From NCBI RefSeq assembly GCF_007746075.1, contig NZ_CP036339.1:4555786-4619785 (forward strand): a stretch of 64,000 nucleotides of DNA. Direction: 5' to 3'. The DNA comes from Lacipirellula limnantheis. Its GTDB lineage: Bacteria > Planctomycetota > Planctomycetia > Pirellulales > Lacipirellulaceae. Made by a program: the position numbers and the translations under genes. The notes beneath the pieces are model-generated. The model was not told the DNA's origin and made no database searches. It saw nothing but the letters and a program-made list of their open reading frames with translations. Positions 33,947 through 42,508 of the stretch are shown one piece after another (the first letter of the stretch is position 1; every line of letters starts with the position of its first letter).

Positions 33947-34825
33947 ATGTCGGATGTCATCCGAGCAGTCCAGAATGGCGATCGGGATGCCCTACAAGCG
34001 GCTCTATCCGCGGGGAGCGATTTCGACGCGATGGACGATGTGAGCGGCGAAAGCGCGCTGGCCATTGCTGCGCGAGAGGGCTCCTTGGAATTGGTCCGCG
34101 CGCTCCTCGAAGCCGGCGCTGATCCCAACTCACCTCTCACCACAGCGTGGCCGTTGGGCAATGCTGCCATCGAAGGGCACTGTGACGTCGTTGAACTGCT
34201 TCTCGACTACGATGCGGATATTGACGCTACGGATGAATGCGGCAATTCGGCGCTGGCGAGCGCCGCTGCGGCTGGGCGTCTGGAGGTCGTCGAACAACTC
34301 GTTGAGGCGGGCGCTCGCCCCCGCCAGAAAGGCAGCCAAGGCCGACGTCCAATTGTGATGGCCGCGGAAAACGGGCACCAGACGGTGGTGGATTATCTCA
34401 AGCAGTTTGCGACGTCCGCAGACAAAAAAGAGGTAGCAGTTTGCTTGAAACGCCATTCCCGAGGACCGATTTTAGAAGCAGTAGTAGCGTATCACGATTC
34501 AGCGTTTCTAGGACATATTAGTTCACTACAAGAATATCTCCGAAACGGTGGGATTCCGGATGCGCCCGATGAATATGGAGTGACCGCGGCATGTTTAGCC
34601 GCCAATCGTAATCGAGTCGACGTCTTGAGAATACTTCAAGAAGCCGGTGCCGACCTCGCGCATGTCACTGATGCGAATGAGTGCCCATTGTATTACGCGG
34701 CCATGGGTGGGCACGAGGAAGCCTACGACTATCTGTGGGATTTCACTCCCGCGCGGTACCAGAAGGCAGCTGCGGAGAAAAAAGCCGAACGCATCCGAGA
34801 AGGCATGTGGCACGGGAAGTCATAG
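33947..34825 (+). CDS. Ankyrin-repeat protein
   Basis: 292 residues, no signal peptide. At least five ankyrin repeats: ESALAIAAREGSLELVRALL EAGADPN, NAAIEGHCDVVELLLDYDAD, NSALASAAAAGRLEVVEQLV, IVMAAENGHQTVVDYLKQ, and after an insert TAACLAANRNRVDVLRILQE AGADL. Protein-binding scaffold. The partner may be the small protein encoded just upstream. Confidence 0.92.
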   Translation: MSDVIRAVQNGDRDALQAALSAGSDFDAMDDVSGESALAIAAREGSLELVRALLEAGADPNSPLTTAWPLGNAAIEGHCDVVELLLDYDADIDATDECGNSALASAAAAGRLEVVEQLVEAGARPRQKGSQGRRPIVMAAENGHQTVVDYLKQFATSADKKEVAVCLKRHSRGPILEAVVAYHDSAFLGHISSLQEYLRNGGIPDAPDEYGVTAACLAANRNRVDVLRILQEAGADLAHVTDANECPLYYAAMGGHEEAYDYLWDFTPARYQKAAAEKKAERIREGMWHGKS

Positions 34826-35281
34826 TACGTCCGCGATATCCGACGCCTCCGGCTTGCTCGGCGATGCCCCAGGTGCCACCAGCCTTGCAACGATAGCGCT
34901 AGGCACGTGAGTGCAATTATAGCTGCGACGCCCCCGACCACCCCTGCGCCCGAATCGACGTAAAAGCCGGTCGCCACGACGAATATTGCCCAAGCTACTG
35001 CAGGCCACTTCAGGGCTCCTTTAACGCTTCGCAAACCCCGCCGCTTAGCCGCCGTCGCGGAAATGTCATCCGGCCGAGACGCCTGGTTAGACGCCTCTGC
35101 CAGTGGCGCGCGATACCAAAAAGGGACGTCCGTCACGCTGAAGCACAGTTGGGATGGATAACTCGCGTCGGCATGTGGGGCAGTGGTCAGGCGGAGGAGT
35201 CGTTTCCGTGCCGAAAGGGATTGCTGTTTTGCACGCTGGACAACGATACACCCACCGTGAGTTTGGCGGCGTGATCTCCAC
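34729..35281 (-). pseudogene. Zinc-ribbon membrane protein split by a frameshift
   Basis: The 5' frame (35281 to about 35110) encodes WVYRCPACKTAIPFGTET and DHCPTCRREL, a two-CxxC zinc ribbon. The 3' frame (about 35136 to 34729) encodes PFWYRAPLAEASNQ and two membrane helices (ALKWPAVAWAIFVVATGFYV; GVVGGVAAIIALTCLALSL). The frames meet at CCCTTTTTGG (about 35117-35126), where one extra T or a +1 slip would join them. The 3' end overlaps the ankyrin gene antisense by about 97 nt. Either a broken gene or a recoded one. Confidence 0.55.
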
Positions 35282-35354
35282 GATAAGTCCCTTTGCTCAA
35301 CTCAGCTTTACATACGAAACAACATTCCCCTAGCCCCCAGCCTCCCGGTCAGTG

Positions 35355-35570
35355 TCAGGGGGTGCATTCGTCGCCGGCAAGCCACTCCCGACCGCTGTCT
35401 GTGATCCGCACCTCATCAAAGCCTGCCGGCATGGCAATTTGCACGACCAAGCCATCGCGAAGCAACTCGTGCAGTTGGCCCATCTGCCCCGTCGAGAGAA
35501 ACGGGTATGTGTTTGCAACGCCTCCCGCGTCTAAAAGCATTTGGAGCAAAGTTCGCTTAGAGAGCACCAT
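35355..35570 (-). CDS. Small winged-helix-like protein
   Basis: 71 residues from ATG 35570 (TAAAAT 8 nt upstream). KRTLLQMLLDAGGVANTYPF, GQLHELLRDGLV and ITDSGREWL look like a small wHTH fold with a C-terminal wing. DNA binding is an inference. Its stop lies inside a CTAGCCCCCAG repeat. Confidence 0.55.
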   Translation of the reverse strand: MVLSKRTLLQMLLDAGGVANTYPFLSTGQMGQLHELLRDGLVVQIAMPAGFDEVRITDSGREWLAGDECTP

Positions 35571-35604
35571 AGGCTCGCATTTTAACCGCCACCCGGTCGT
35601 GTTC

Positions 35605-35700
35605 CTAAAGAATCACCGCCATCCCCAGCAGCCCAGCCACGACCATCGTGGCGATGATCGCCGAGCGGAGCGTGAAGCGGGGGCCGAGTCGCTGGTCTGG
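35605..35700 (-). pseudogene. Orphan YIRY-family C-terminal fragment
   Basis: PRFTLRSAIIATMVVAGLLG MAVIL and stop, fused upstream in frame to unrelated Gly-rich sequence. Confidence 0.7.
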
Positions 35701-36055
35701 GCCAACGAAGGACGCGATCCGCACGGTCAGGCCGCCGGCACGGCAGCCGCCCGATTCAGGGCGCGAGTTCCGCTTGCCGCTGCCGAGCGAAGCGCCTTCC
35801 GCGCCGCCGTGGTACGATTCGAAGTAGACCTTCACGCCGCCGCCTTCACCGCGGGCGAAGGGCTGACCGATAAGTTACGTGCCGCCGACCATCGTCGAGC
35901 TGTACGTCGGGCTCTCGTGGAGCACGACTATCTCTCGATCACCCGGAGGTCCATTCCTCAACCAATTCATTCCGCTAAATGCGCAAGAATTACGTGAGGG
36001 GTACACCGTTTCAACTCCTGACGACCCGCCGCTGGAATTGCCAGTCGATGCTGCA

Positions 36056-36739
36056 CTAGCAGGATGCCGGTGGCGTCTGGCGTGCCCTTTGATCCCCACA
36101 TTGTGCTAGAAGTACGAGCAAGGGAGATGGGCCAACCCAGTGATTATTGGTCATTATCGTGACCCTTTCGCTCACAAATATGACGTATTGAGCTTGCCGG
36201 TCTTGAAGGAATGGCGCTTTAACGCCTCGAAATTCTTTCCAGGGCACAAAGAGTCGCCCCCATGCAAATCCAAACAATATTCCTTGCTCGCATATTTCAA
36301 CTGAACGCCCGAGGCTAAGGAAACCGCAGGACATCCCAAATATCAAGCATATGGCCGGGATATAAATCCCCGCATATATCCAGAGAAATGCTACTACGTT
36401 TCCAAACAGCCCCATGCTAATGACATCGAAAAATAGACTCGGGCGATGGCTTCTAAACGAACTCCCAGCCAATTGAGCGGCGTCTCCTAAAGGACAAGCC
36501 AGAAATCTATACCCGGGAAAACTACGCTTACCTAGAAAGCTAACAAACGCAACGAATGCCGCGCTAAAGCAACCAACAACCAAATAGGCCTTTACATCGT
36601 CCCGCCATTCGTTGTTGAAATAAATTACCGATGACAATACTGAGAATAGTGCGATTACCCTTAGCGACGCTAGCAACATTAGAGTTGCTGAGTTTGCGCG
36701 ATTGCGACAAATCAATTGATCGTGCGGTATTGTCGTCAT
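36056..36739 (-). CDS. Polytopic membrane protein with DUF-like tail
   Basis: 227 residues. Four hydrophobic segments (about 18-40, 52-70, 107-130, 132-146), then a soluble part with EICEQGILFGFAWGRLFVPW KEF, typical of small 'PH-like' bacterial membrane domains in which a VPW-EF motif follows the last helix. ATGA overlap with the upstream 36736-36942 frame suggests coupling. Confidence 0.7.
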   Translation of the reverse strand: MTTIPHDQLICRNRANSATLMLLASLRVIALFSVLSSVIYFNNEWRDDVKAYLVVGCFSAAFVAFVSFLGKRSFPGYRFLACPLGDAAQLAGSSFRSHRPSLFFDVISMGLFGNVVAFLWIYAGIYIPAICLIFGMSCGFLSLGRSVEICEQGILFGFAWGRLFVPWKEFRGVKAPFLQDRQAQYVIFVSERVTIMTNNHWVGPSPLLVLLAQCGDQRARQTPPASC

Positions 36740-36942
36740 TCAAATCTCACGGCGGTGAATGCTATAACGACTCCAGGCCCGTTATTCGTCCGCCAGAGGG
36801 CACGGAGGGATCGAAACCACCTGCAATATCCAAGGTAACCTCCTAGTCCTCCGAGGAGAATCGCCGGACGCCAATTAGAACTGCCGGAAGAGCATCCCCT
36901 GGCGTTTGGACAATGCACCCAGCAAGAAGCACGCGTTTCCAA
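36736..36942 (-). CDS. Possible small membrane gene upstream of 36739
   Basis: Up to 68 codons ending in WRTNNGPGVVIAFTAVRFE; hydrophobic ILLGGLGGYLGYCRW. The stop overlaps the next start. N-terminal part not convincing. Confidence 0.35.
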   Translation of the reverse strand: METRASCWVHCPNARGCSSGSSNWRPAILLGGLGGYLGYCRWFRSLRALWRTNNGPGVVIAFTAVRFE

Positions 36943-37142
36943 AGATCGACGGAAACGAAAACATCACGTTCGCGGTCTATTTCGTTTGGCTCGTCGTGCT
37001 CATGATTTAGCCTCCGGCCTGGACGCTGGAATCGCGATGGCGAGCAAACGATCGACGGCCTGAGGAGGCTGTTCCCCGAGGCGCAGGTCGTCCGCAGCTA
37101 CTAGGAACGTAGCCTTGATTCGCATAACTTCACCTGCCTAAA
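36943..37142. other. Remnant DNA
   Basis: A plus-strand frame (about 36888-37006) encodes NAPSKKHAFPKIDGNENITF and AVYFVWLVVLMI then stop, a membrane-gene tail without start. Confidence 0.35.
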
Positions 37143-37170
37143 GTGGAATCTCCTATCCATGAGGTTCCAC
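37143..37170 (+). promoter_or_regulatory. Inverted repeat before the second Rrf2 gene
   Basis: GTGGAA (37143-37148) and TTCCAC (37165-37170), ending 1 nt before ATG 37172. Same arms as at 24029, with a slightly different spacing. Confidence 0.6.
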
Positions 37171-37171
37171 G

Positions 37172-37579
37172 ATGAAGCTCACGACCAAAACTCCCTACGC
37201 CATCTCCGCTTGCCTGTACCTCGCAGCGGTCAAGACAGATAAACTCGTCAAGTGCCGCGACGTGTGCGAGCCGAGCGGGCTGCCTGATAAGTACGTCGCC
37301 CAGCTGCTCAATGTACTGACCAAAGCGAACATTCTCGTCGGCGTGGCTGGCCTCTATGGCGGTTACAAGCTCGCCAAGCCCGCCAGCAAGATTACCGTCC
37401 TAGAGATCATTGAGGCGGTCGAGGGGCCGTTGGCCAACAACGGGGCGATCGAGTTGTCGCACATGCCCGCCAAAGCTGGTCGCGTCATGGAAACCGCGCT
37501 AGCTGGCCTCGTGACGGACGCTCGCAAGCGGTTCGCTGCGATTACGCTGGCGGACTTGGGGGCGGCGAAGGCGGCCTGA
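37172..37579 (+). CDS. Rrf2-family transcriptional regulator
   Basis: 135 residues. Same domain order as the 24058 protein: TTKTPYAISACLYLAAVKTD, LPDKYVAQLLNVLTKANILV, LYGGYKLAKPASKI, IIEAVEGPLANNGAIELSHM. Cysteines at CRDVCEP are not in the Fe-S spacing of IscR. It diverged from the other copy far more than the DNA downstream did, so the regulators may read different targets. Confidence 0.88.
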   Translation: MKLTTKTPYAISACLYLAAVKTDKLVKCRDVCEPSGLPDKYVAQLLNVLTKANILVGVAGLYGGYKLAKPASKITVLEIIEAVEGPLANNGAIELSHMPAKAGRVMETALAGLVTDARKRFAAITLADLGAAKAA

Positions 37580-37758
37580 GGAGGTAATCACCTTGAGGAT
37601 TTCTGCTTCGCGGGCTTGCGGGAAGCACCTTTCGTCGACGGCTTGGGAACCGCCAACTGTGCCGTTTTCTGTCCCTGCCTAGTATGCCACCGCCCCGCGG
37701 GCCGCAAGATGTGCGATTGGTAAGCGTAGTTTCTTGCGCCGCCGGTATCGTGCCAGGC

Positions 37759-37944
37759 ATGGAAGATGAACCACCCAAAGAGCCACCGGCCAAGCCAACT
37801 TACTACTACCCCTTCAGCTACCCCGCGCCGATCCCCTGCAGCGAAGAGAAGAAGCGGGAGTACGACGAGATCGGCGAGCGGATCGTCGAGCAGCTGAAGC
37901 AGCGAACGGGGCGGCGGAGTCGCTGGCGGCCAAGAGAGGGTTAG
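37759..37944 (+). CDS. Small Pro-rich conserved protein, paralogue of 25010
   Basis: 61 residues from ATG 37759 (TATCGT 7 nt upstream). YYYPFSYPAPIPCSEEKK motif and basic tail as in the 25010 copy. Confidence 0.7.
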   Translation: MEDEPPKEPPAKPTYYYPFSYPAPIPCSEEKKREYDEIGERIVEQLKQRTGRRSRWRPREG

Positions 37945-38300
37945 GCGTCAGCGTCGCGGTCGGGGGGAGAGGAGCGGCGTCCTATACGTCGCATGCGTAG
38001 GGCAAAATACGCTTGCTCGCCTGCAGAAAAGGCAAGAAATAGTAGCGGTAGCAGAAGTCCGAAGAACAAAAGCCCCTGCCGAGGGTGATCGCCTCCTGCG
38101 GCAATCACGGTTGCACCGATCATGCACGCAAGAAAAAACCCTGTCGTCATGCGAAAAACTTTCCGTCGCATTGCCGGCAGTTCGTCATCAACTGCCTGGC
38201 GACCCCATTGGCGAGCGTAGAGATAGCCAGTGATGGTGACCCAGCCAAAGAACAGTGCCAGAAAGCCGACAAGGGTAAACGGATCTTTCTCAAAGCTCAT
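37941..38300 (-). CDS. Three-helix membrane protein, paralogue of 25192
   Basis: 119 residues with the same three helices and the same GAGGTG ribosome site. Overlaps the preceding convergent gene by 4 nt as in copy 1. Confidence 0.75.
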   Translation of the reverse strand: MSFEKDPFTLVGFLALFFGWVTITGYLYARQWGRQAVDDELPAMRRKVFRMTTGFFLACMIGATVIAAGGDHPRQGLLFFGLLLPLLFLAFSAGEQAYFALRMRRIGRRSSPPDRDADA

Positions 38301-38397
38301 CAGACACCTCAGAACCTAAGGTCTCCCAAAAGTCGGAGGTCTTACATTTTAGCCGCCGCGGCAATGCAATCAGATAGGCGGCGACTAAAACAACTCC

Positions 38398-38640
38398 ATG
38401 AAGAGATTCCGATTCAGCGCCCGACTAATGCTTTTGGTGGTCGCTTTGCTGGCCGTTCTCTCGGCCTGGGGCCGAGTCGCGTGGTCGGAATACTGGGCGG
38501 AGCGGGAAGCCGATAAACAGCGGCTCGCTCAGCAGCAACGCCTAGCCGCTCGGCCGCGCCGGCAATACCGGCACACGCCAAGGCGGCAATGGAGAGCGCC
38601 TACCGCCGATGAATCGTCGCCATCTGCCGGCAACAAGTAA
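38398..38640 (+). CDS. Small membrane-anchored basic protein, paralogue of 25649
   Basis: 80 residues. Here the -10 is TAAAAC instead of TAAAAT, which may weaken its promoter relative to copy 1. Confidence 0.72.
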   Translation: MKRFRFSARLMLLVVALLAVLSAWGRVAWSEYWAEREADKQRLAQQQRLAARPRRQYRHTPRRQWRAPTADESSPSAGNK

Positions 38641-38764
38641 TCACACACCACCCAATTCTGCGTCCCACCTCTTTCGGCACGCTGAATGCGTTGGGGAACC
38701 CCACGATTCGCGCTGCGGCCTCAACTCCATCCAATCCACAGACAACCCACTCGTAGCATCGACC

Positions 38765-38932
38765 ATGACACCTGACGCACCACTGCCAGTCGTTCTCGTC
38801 ACCGGCGGTAACCGCGGCATTGGCTTGGAAATCGCCAAGCAACTGGCTGGTCGCGGCTATCACGCCGTGGCTGCGTGCCGAAATCAAGCCAAAGGGGAAG
38901 CGGCGGTGAAAGGTCTGAGAGAAGCCCGGTGA
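38765..38932 (+). pseudogene. Truncated short-chain dehydrogenase, N-terminal fragment 2
   Basis: 55 codons with VVLVTGGNRGIGLEIAKQLA, then the same deletion junction and 3' flank as the 26017 copy. Confidence 0.8.
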
Positions 38933-39301
38933 CGCTGCCGAGATCGCTTGGCAAATCGCGGCGTCGCGACGACGATCAGCAAGAGCTGCGAGGCGAGTCT
39001 GGCGTGCTGAACTTGTGGATCAAGTTGGTGCTGCTCACGCCTCCTGGAGGTCGCCAGGCGGGCTGCTCTCGCGAGGAAACAGGGCAGCGCGACCTCGCTG
39101 TCGCCCCTCAACAGACGGGTCCTTAAAACGCAGTCTAGGGGTTCGTGGACTTGTGCAGCGGGCGACGAACAAGTTGCCTAGCGCCATCATCAGCGTTCAC
39201 GCGAGAGACGATTTGCGGAACCGCCTGCCATGCTAGTTTCATGAAGCGACCGACCTGCGCGCAAGCGCGCTTGAAAACGACTGAGCGCGAGAGCGACACC
39301 G

Positions 39302-39344
39302 GTGACAATTATCACGACGGAGTTTTGCCGGACATCATGTCCGG
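39302..39344 (+). repeat. Double-palindrome element, copy 9
   Basis: GTGACAATTATCAC at 39302-39315 and CCGGACATCATGTCCGG at 39328-39344. Confidence 0.85.
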
Positions 39345-39494
39345 CCAAAGTCATTCCTAGTTTGCTAGCGGCGACCATCAAGGCACATAAGTTGTCAGCG
39401 GCGAAGTCTAACGAGGATCATTCGCCCGTCAAGCGTTGCCATCGTCCGTAAGCTTCAGCAGCCGCTTTCGCCAAGAGCTTTCTCTCCCATGAAT

Positions 39495-39525
39495 GCCGAA
39501 GGGCCGAGAGGTCTGTCCCTTCGGC
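39495..39525. other. 9-bp inverted repeat
   Basis: GCCGAAGGG (39495-39503) and CCCTTCGGC (39517-39525), 13-nt loop. No T-run follows, so function is unclear. Confidence 0.5.
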
Positions 39526-39550
39526 CCCTGGCGATTGTTACAGTAAGCGT

Positions 39551-39740
39551 ATGAATCTCTTCCGCTTCAGGCTGTCGAGCATCCTCATTGCGTTCACGGT
39601 CGTCGCTCTGCTGCTTGGCTACACCCAAGTGCGGCGGCGTAGTCTCAACCAGGCGTTCGCCGACCTGAGTGCGAGTGGCTGTCGCATGCGGTTTGAGGAT
39701 CATTGGCTCTGGCCACTGGTACCGTTCCTCGACTGTGCTG
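39551..39740 (+). pseudogene. 5' part of a membrane-anchored gene, relative of 9580-9993
   Basis: Starts at ATG 39551 with TACAGT 6 nt upstream and reads FRFRLSSILIAFTVVALLLG YTQVRRR then FEDHWLWPL, aligned with the first half of the 9580 protein. After about 39720 the frame continues only as antisense of the 39741-39905 gene, so the 3' half has been lost. Confidence 0.6.
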
Positions 39741-39905
39741 CTAGGAAGATTTTTTCCGCCGTGCTTTCAACTCGCGGCGTGCCTTCCGCTTGCGATACCA
39801 GAGAACGCCGTACACAACGGCTACGAGCAGCGGAAGGAGCGGCAGAGCGATCTCCTCAACGGGAATTGGCGTTGGCTGCTGTTCGGTTTGGGGCTTCTCT
39901 TCCAT
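39741..39905 (-). CDS. 54-residue single-helix membrane protein
   Basis: From ATG 39905 with TATAGT 7 nt upstream (39913-39918). N-terminal Glu/Gln/Pro-rich MEEKPQTEQQPTPIPVEE, one helix IALPLLPLLVAVVYGVLW, then a strongly basic tail (YRKRKARRELKARRKKSS). A typical orientation for an N-out, C-in peptide. Overlaps the tail of the truncated 39551 frame, which supports that gene being dead. Confidence 0.65.
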   Translation of the reverse strand: MEEKPQTEQQPTPIPVEEIALPLLPLLVAVVYGVLWYRKRKARRELKARRKKSS

Positions 39906-40033
39906 GCCCATCACTATAGCGGGTGGGGGTGCGGGCTACGAATACTCGTTGTAGTCGACGCCGGGCTCTCTTTCCGAATCGACACCATCCTCATCGTCGG
40001 CATTGCGATTGATGTTGCCGGAACGAGGGTCGC

Positions 40034-40483
40034 CTACAACGCCACCACCATCCCCAGCAACAAAGCGACAACACTTACACAGATCGACGCCGAGCGAATC
40101 GAGAACTGGCGACGGAAGCGAATCACGCCGACGCCAGCGAGGGCGAAGATTAAGGCGGGATACCAGAGGGGGAGAAATGCCCAGTAGGTCCCCCCGGTTT
40201 TTGTCAGTCCGAAGACACGTCCTTCATACGGATCGGCGAGTTTTAAGGCAGCACGTTGAGGCATTAAGTGCGACGTGTAATGCCAGGTCATTAGCGAATC
40301 GTCTTCGCTAGCGAACAAATTCAGCATTCCTGCGAACGCATTGCCGTGCGTTTCGATTCCCGGCCGCACAGTCGGTAACTGCAACTCTTGATAAAACAGA
40401 CCGCTCCGCCACCACAACGCCAAACACGCGACGCTCGCCGCGAAGCAGAACATCGCCAGGGCGTAGCGGAGGTAGTTGGCCAT
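40034..40483 (-). CDS. YIRY-family two-helix membrane protein
   Basis: 149 residues from ATG 40483 (TATACT 7 nt upstream). The middle (YQELQLPTVRPGIETHGNAF, LNLFASEDDSLMTW) is shared with the 42509 and 43992 proteins, defining a subgroup. C-terminus VIRFRRQFSIRSASICVSVV. Confidence 0.8.
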   Translation of the reverse strand: MANYLRYALAMFCFAASVACLALWWRSGLFYQELQLPTVRPGIETHGNAFAGMLNLFASEDDSLMTWHYTSHLMPQRAALKLADPYEGRVFGLTKTGGTYWAFLPLWYPALIFALAGVGVIRFRRQFSIRSASICVSVVALLLGMVVAL

Positions 40484-40613
40484 GAAACGCAGTATAGCGG
40501 CCAGCTTGAATGGGAATCTGCAATTTTCGCCGACTTGAAAAGTGGGATTAGGGGCTCCGGACTTCGCGGTTATGATGGTGCTCACACTCTCTCAAACCTC
40601 GGAGATCGTTCGT

Positions 40614-41081
40614 ATGAGCAAACCAATCTTAGCCAGCGTCGCGTGCCTCGGGCTTGCTTTCAGCATTGCGATCACGACCGCGGAGGAAGTTTCCTCTGCC
40701 GCGTCAGGAAGCAGGGTTGATAACGCGCCGACTCAAAACGAAACGATTGAACGCCTGAAGGTCCAAGTTAGCGTTGCTGAAATTCGGCTGGAGGCAGCTA
40801 ATAAGATTCGACGGGATAATTCTGAGACTATCGCTGAGCTGCACGACACCATTTCCGATATGACGAGGCGGCTAGCCGTGTCTCAGAAAATGATAAGCAT
40901 GCTCAGCAAAGAACAACTTATGCAGATTTTAGATGAGTCGCAAAAGCAAATGTCGGAGTTGCAGGCCAAGGAGGAGGAAGCGATCCGGATCAGAGGTGTT
41001 TATGATCACTTCCGAGACGAGATGAAAGCCGGTAAGCTGGTCCGCAAAACCGCAACGAAAGATGAATCCAAGAGCTGGTAG
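40614..41081 (+). CDS. Exported coiled-coil protein
   Basis: 155 residues from ATG 40614, with GGAGAT about 7 nt upstream. Signal peptide (KPILASVACLGLAFSIAITT, cleavage near AEE). Residues about 45-135 are continuous heptad-like helix (ETIERLKVQVSVAEIRLEA; EQLMQILDESQKQMSELQAK). Basic C-terminus. Likely a periplasmic oligomer; unknown function. Confidence 0.75.
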   Translation: MSKPILASVACLGLAFSIAITTAEEVSSAASGSRVDNAPTQNETIERLKVQVSVAEIRLEAANKIRRDNSETIAELHDTISDMTRRLAVSQKMISMLSKEQLMQILDESQKQMSELQAKEEEAIRIRGVYDHFRDEMKAGKLVRKTATKDESKSW

Positions 41082-41329
41082 AGACCCTCTTTTGACTGTG
41101 CTGTCCCGTGTCGAACCGCTAGTTACAGTCTCGCAGCTAAAGCGTTAGCGGCATGGCCAGCAACGCGGCGAGCCAGCAGCGCGGCGACGGCGGCGGATGA
41201 GGAACGCATCCCAATCCAATCGGCGTCAGCTGCAAACTCTAAGGCCTGAATATCCCATGCTTGCTAGAAGCGTCCCATTGGGTTCGGGGATCGTTACGAT
41301 CCGCGCCTCAAAATACGCCTCTTGGCCGA

Positions 41330-41550
41330 AGCGAGATCGATCGCCAACGCTTGGCTTGAACGTCATTGCTGACAGTTATCACGAGATAGTTGCAGGACAT
41401 CATGTCCGGCGGCGATCGTCTAGCTCCGCCTGGCAAATGGCCCGACGACCGACGGCGTTCCGAGCACAGTGGGATTCGCGTCAGAAACCCCGAGGCGGAG
41501 CCGTTCGTCAGCTTAGGTGGACGCGTCGCTGACATCGCCTTCACGGTTTG
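41330..41550 (+). repeat. 222-bp repeat with a double palindrome, copy 2
   Basis: Near-identical to 30501-30722, immediately followed by a block shared with 50742-50815 (GCTCTATCGTAAGGCGATAC). Confidence 0.8.
41369..41409 (+). repeat. Double-palindrome element, copy 10
   Basis: CTGACAGTTATCAC at 41369-41382 and CAGGACATCATGTCCGG at 41393-41409 (one arm mismatch). Confidence 0.8.
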
Positions 41551-41629
41551 ACGAACGCGGTAGCTCTATCGTAAGGCGATACCGTGGCTTCATGCCCTGC
41601 ATTTAGCCGCCGACGAGCCGGCTTCCTAC

Positions 41630-41710
41630 AGCCCCACCGCCATCCCCAGCAGACCAGCCACGATCGTCGTGGCGATGTTCGCCGAGCGGGTCGTGAAGCG
41701 GCGACGGATC
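41630..41710 (-). pseudogene. Orphan YIRY-family C-terminal fragment
   Basis: RRRFTTRSANIATTIVAGLL GMAVGL and stop; followed upstream by unrelated coding sequence. Confidence 0.7.
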
Positions 41711-41720
41711 GGAAACCTCT

Positions 41721-41978
41721 TCAGTTCCACCCTCGCACTGTCCCCAAGAAGTCGACGACCTTACCGTTACGGACGATTGCAATGCCTCCCCATCCAAGGC
41801 CCCGCTTCCACCATTTTGGTGGGTTTTTCCACATTCGCAACGAGTCGCCGGGCTTCATTCGCGTCAACAGGGATCGCCAACTGCGAGCAAAGGATGGGTG
41901 CTTAGCAAGCTCTAGGGCGTACTCGCGCTCAAACTCCTCAATTGTTACCTCCTCTTTGAGCCAGCTTGCAATGCTCAC
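41721..41978 (-). CDS. Small hypothetical protein with a GTG start
   Basis: 85 residues from GTG 41978, 6 nt after GGAGG. Starts just 10 nt past the stop of the YIRY gene at 41989, so co-transcribed. Soluble: ASWLKEEVTIEEFEREYALE, PPKWWKRGLGWGGIAIVRNG. No known family. Confidence 0.7.
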   Translation of the reverse strand: MSIASWLKEEVTIEEFEREYALELAKHPSFARSWRSLLTRMKPGDSLRMWKNPPKWWKRGLGWGGIAIVRNGKVVDFLGTVRGWN

Positions 41979-41988
41979 AGGAAGCCTC

Positions 41989-42468
41989 CTATAACACCAC
42001 CGCCATTCCCAGCAACGCGGCAACCACCGTCAAGCAAATCATCGCTGAGCGAATCGAAAACTGGCGACGGAAGCGGAGAACGCCGACGCCTAAGAGGGCG
42101 AAGATGAGGGCTGCATACCAGTGGGGAAACCAGATGAAAATCGCTCGGGTTTTCGTGACGCCCGCCTTCCTCGCATCCCAGCCGCCAAAGCTCTCCCGCG
42201 TATGTATGTCCGGGTACATATAATATGCGGCGATCTCCGTCGGACTTGAGTAGTGCGCCCATTCCCCGCTGTACGAGGGACCAAGCTCAATGCACTTCGC
42301 CTCTAACATTCCCTGAACCGACGAGAGACTAAGGCGGTGTTTTGCCGGAAAGTTATTAGGCAGGTAAAGTGCATCCCATCGCGTCATACTCCGCCACCAC
42401 AACGCCAAACAAGCAACGCTCGCCGCGAAGCAAACGGACGCCAGGGCGTAGCGGACATACTTGGCCAT
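41989..42468 (-). CDS. YIRY-family two-helix membrane protein
   Basis: 159 residues, the longest of the array. Middle segment unique (LYLPNNFPAKHRLSLSSVQG; YYMYPDIHTRESFGGWDARK). TATACT 6 nt before the ATG. Confidence 0.8.
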   Translation of the reverse strand: MAKYVRYALASVCFAASVACLALWWRSMTRWDALYLPNNFPAKHRLSLSSVQGMLEAKCIELGPSYSGEWAHYSSPTEIAAYYMYPDIHTRESFGGWDARKAGVTKTRAIFIWFPHWYAALIFALLGVGVLRFRRQFSIRSAMICLTVVAALLGMAVVL

Positions 42469-42508
42469 TGCGGCAGTATAGCAAAACCCCGATGGGTTGC
42501 AGGGTAAG

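Larger units (their letters stand above)
37690..38945 (+). repeat. Segmental duplication, copy 2 (copy 1 at 24890-26200)
   Basis: Same gene order as copy 1, including identical intergenic DNA between the convergent pair and the membrane gene. Confidence 0.85.

Noticed and set aside
35605..35835. Intact 76-residue gene at the YIRY fragment
   Set aside because: Its N-terminal half is unrelated Gly-rich sequence without promoter or ribosome site; only the C-terminal family fragment is credible.
36056..36740. Plus-strand coding opposite the 36056 membrane gene
   Set aside because: The minus strand has continuous hydrophobic segments and a recognisable soluble tail; the plus strand has only short frames.
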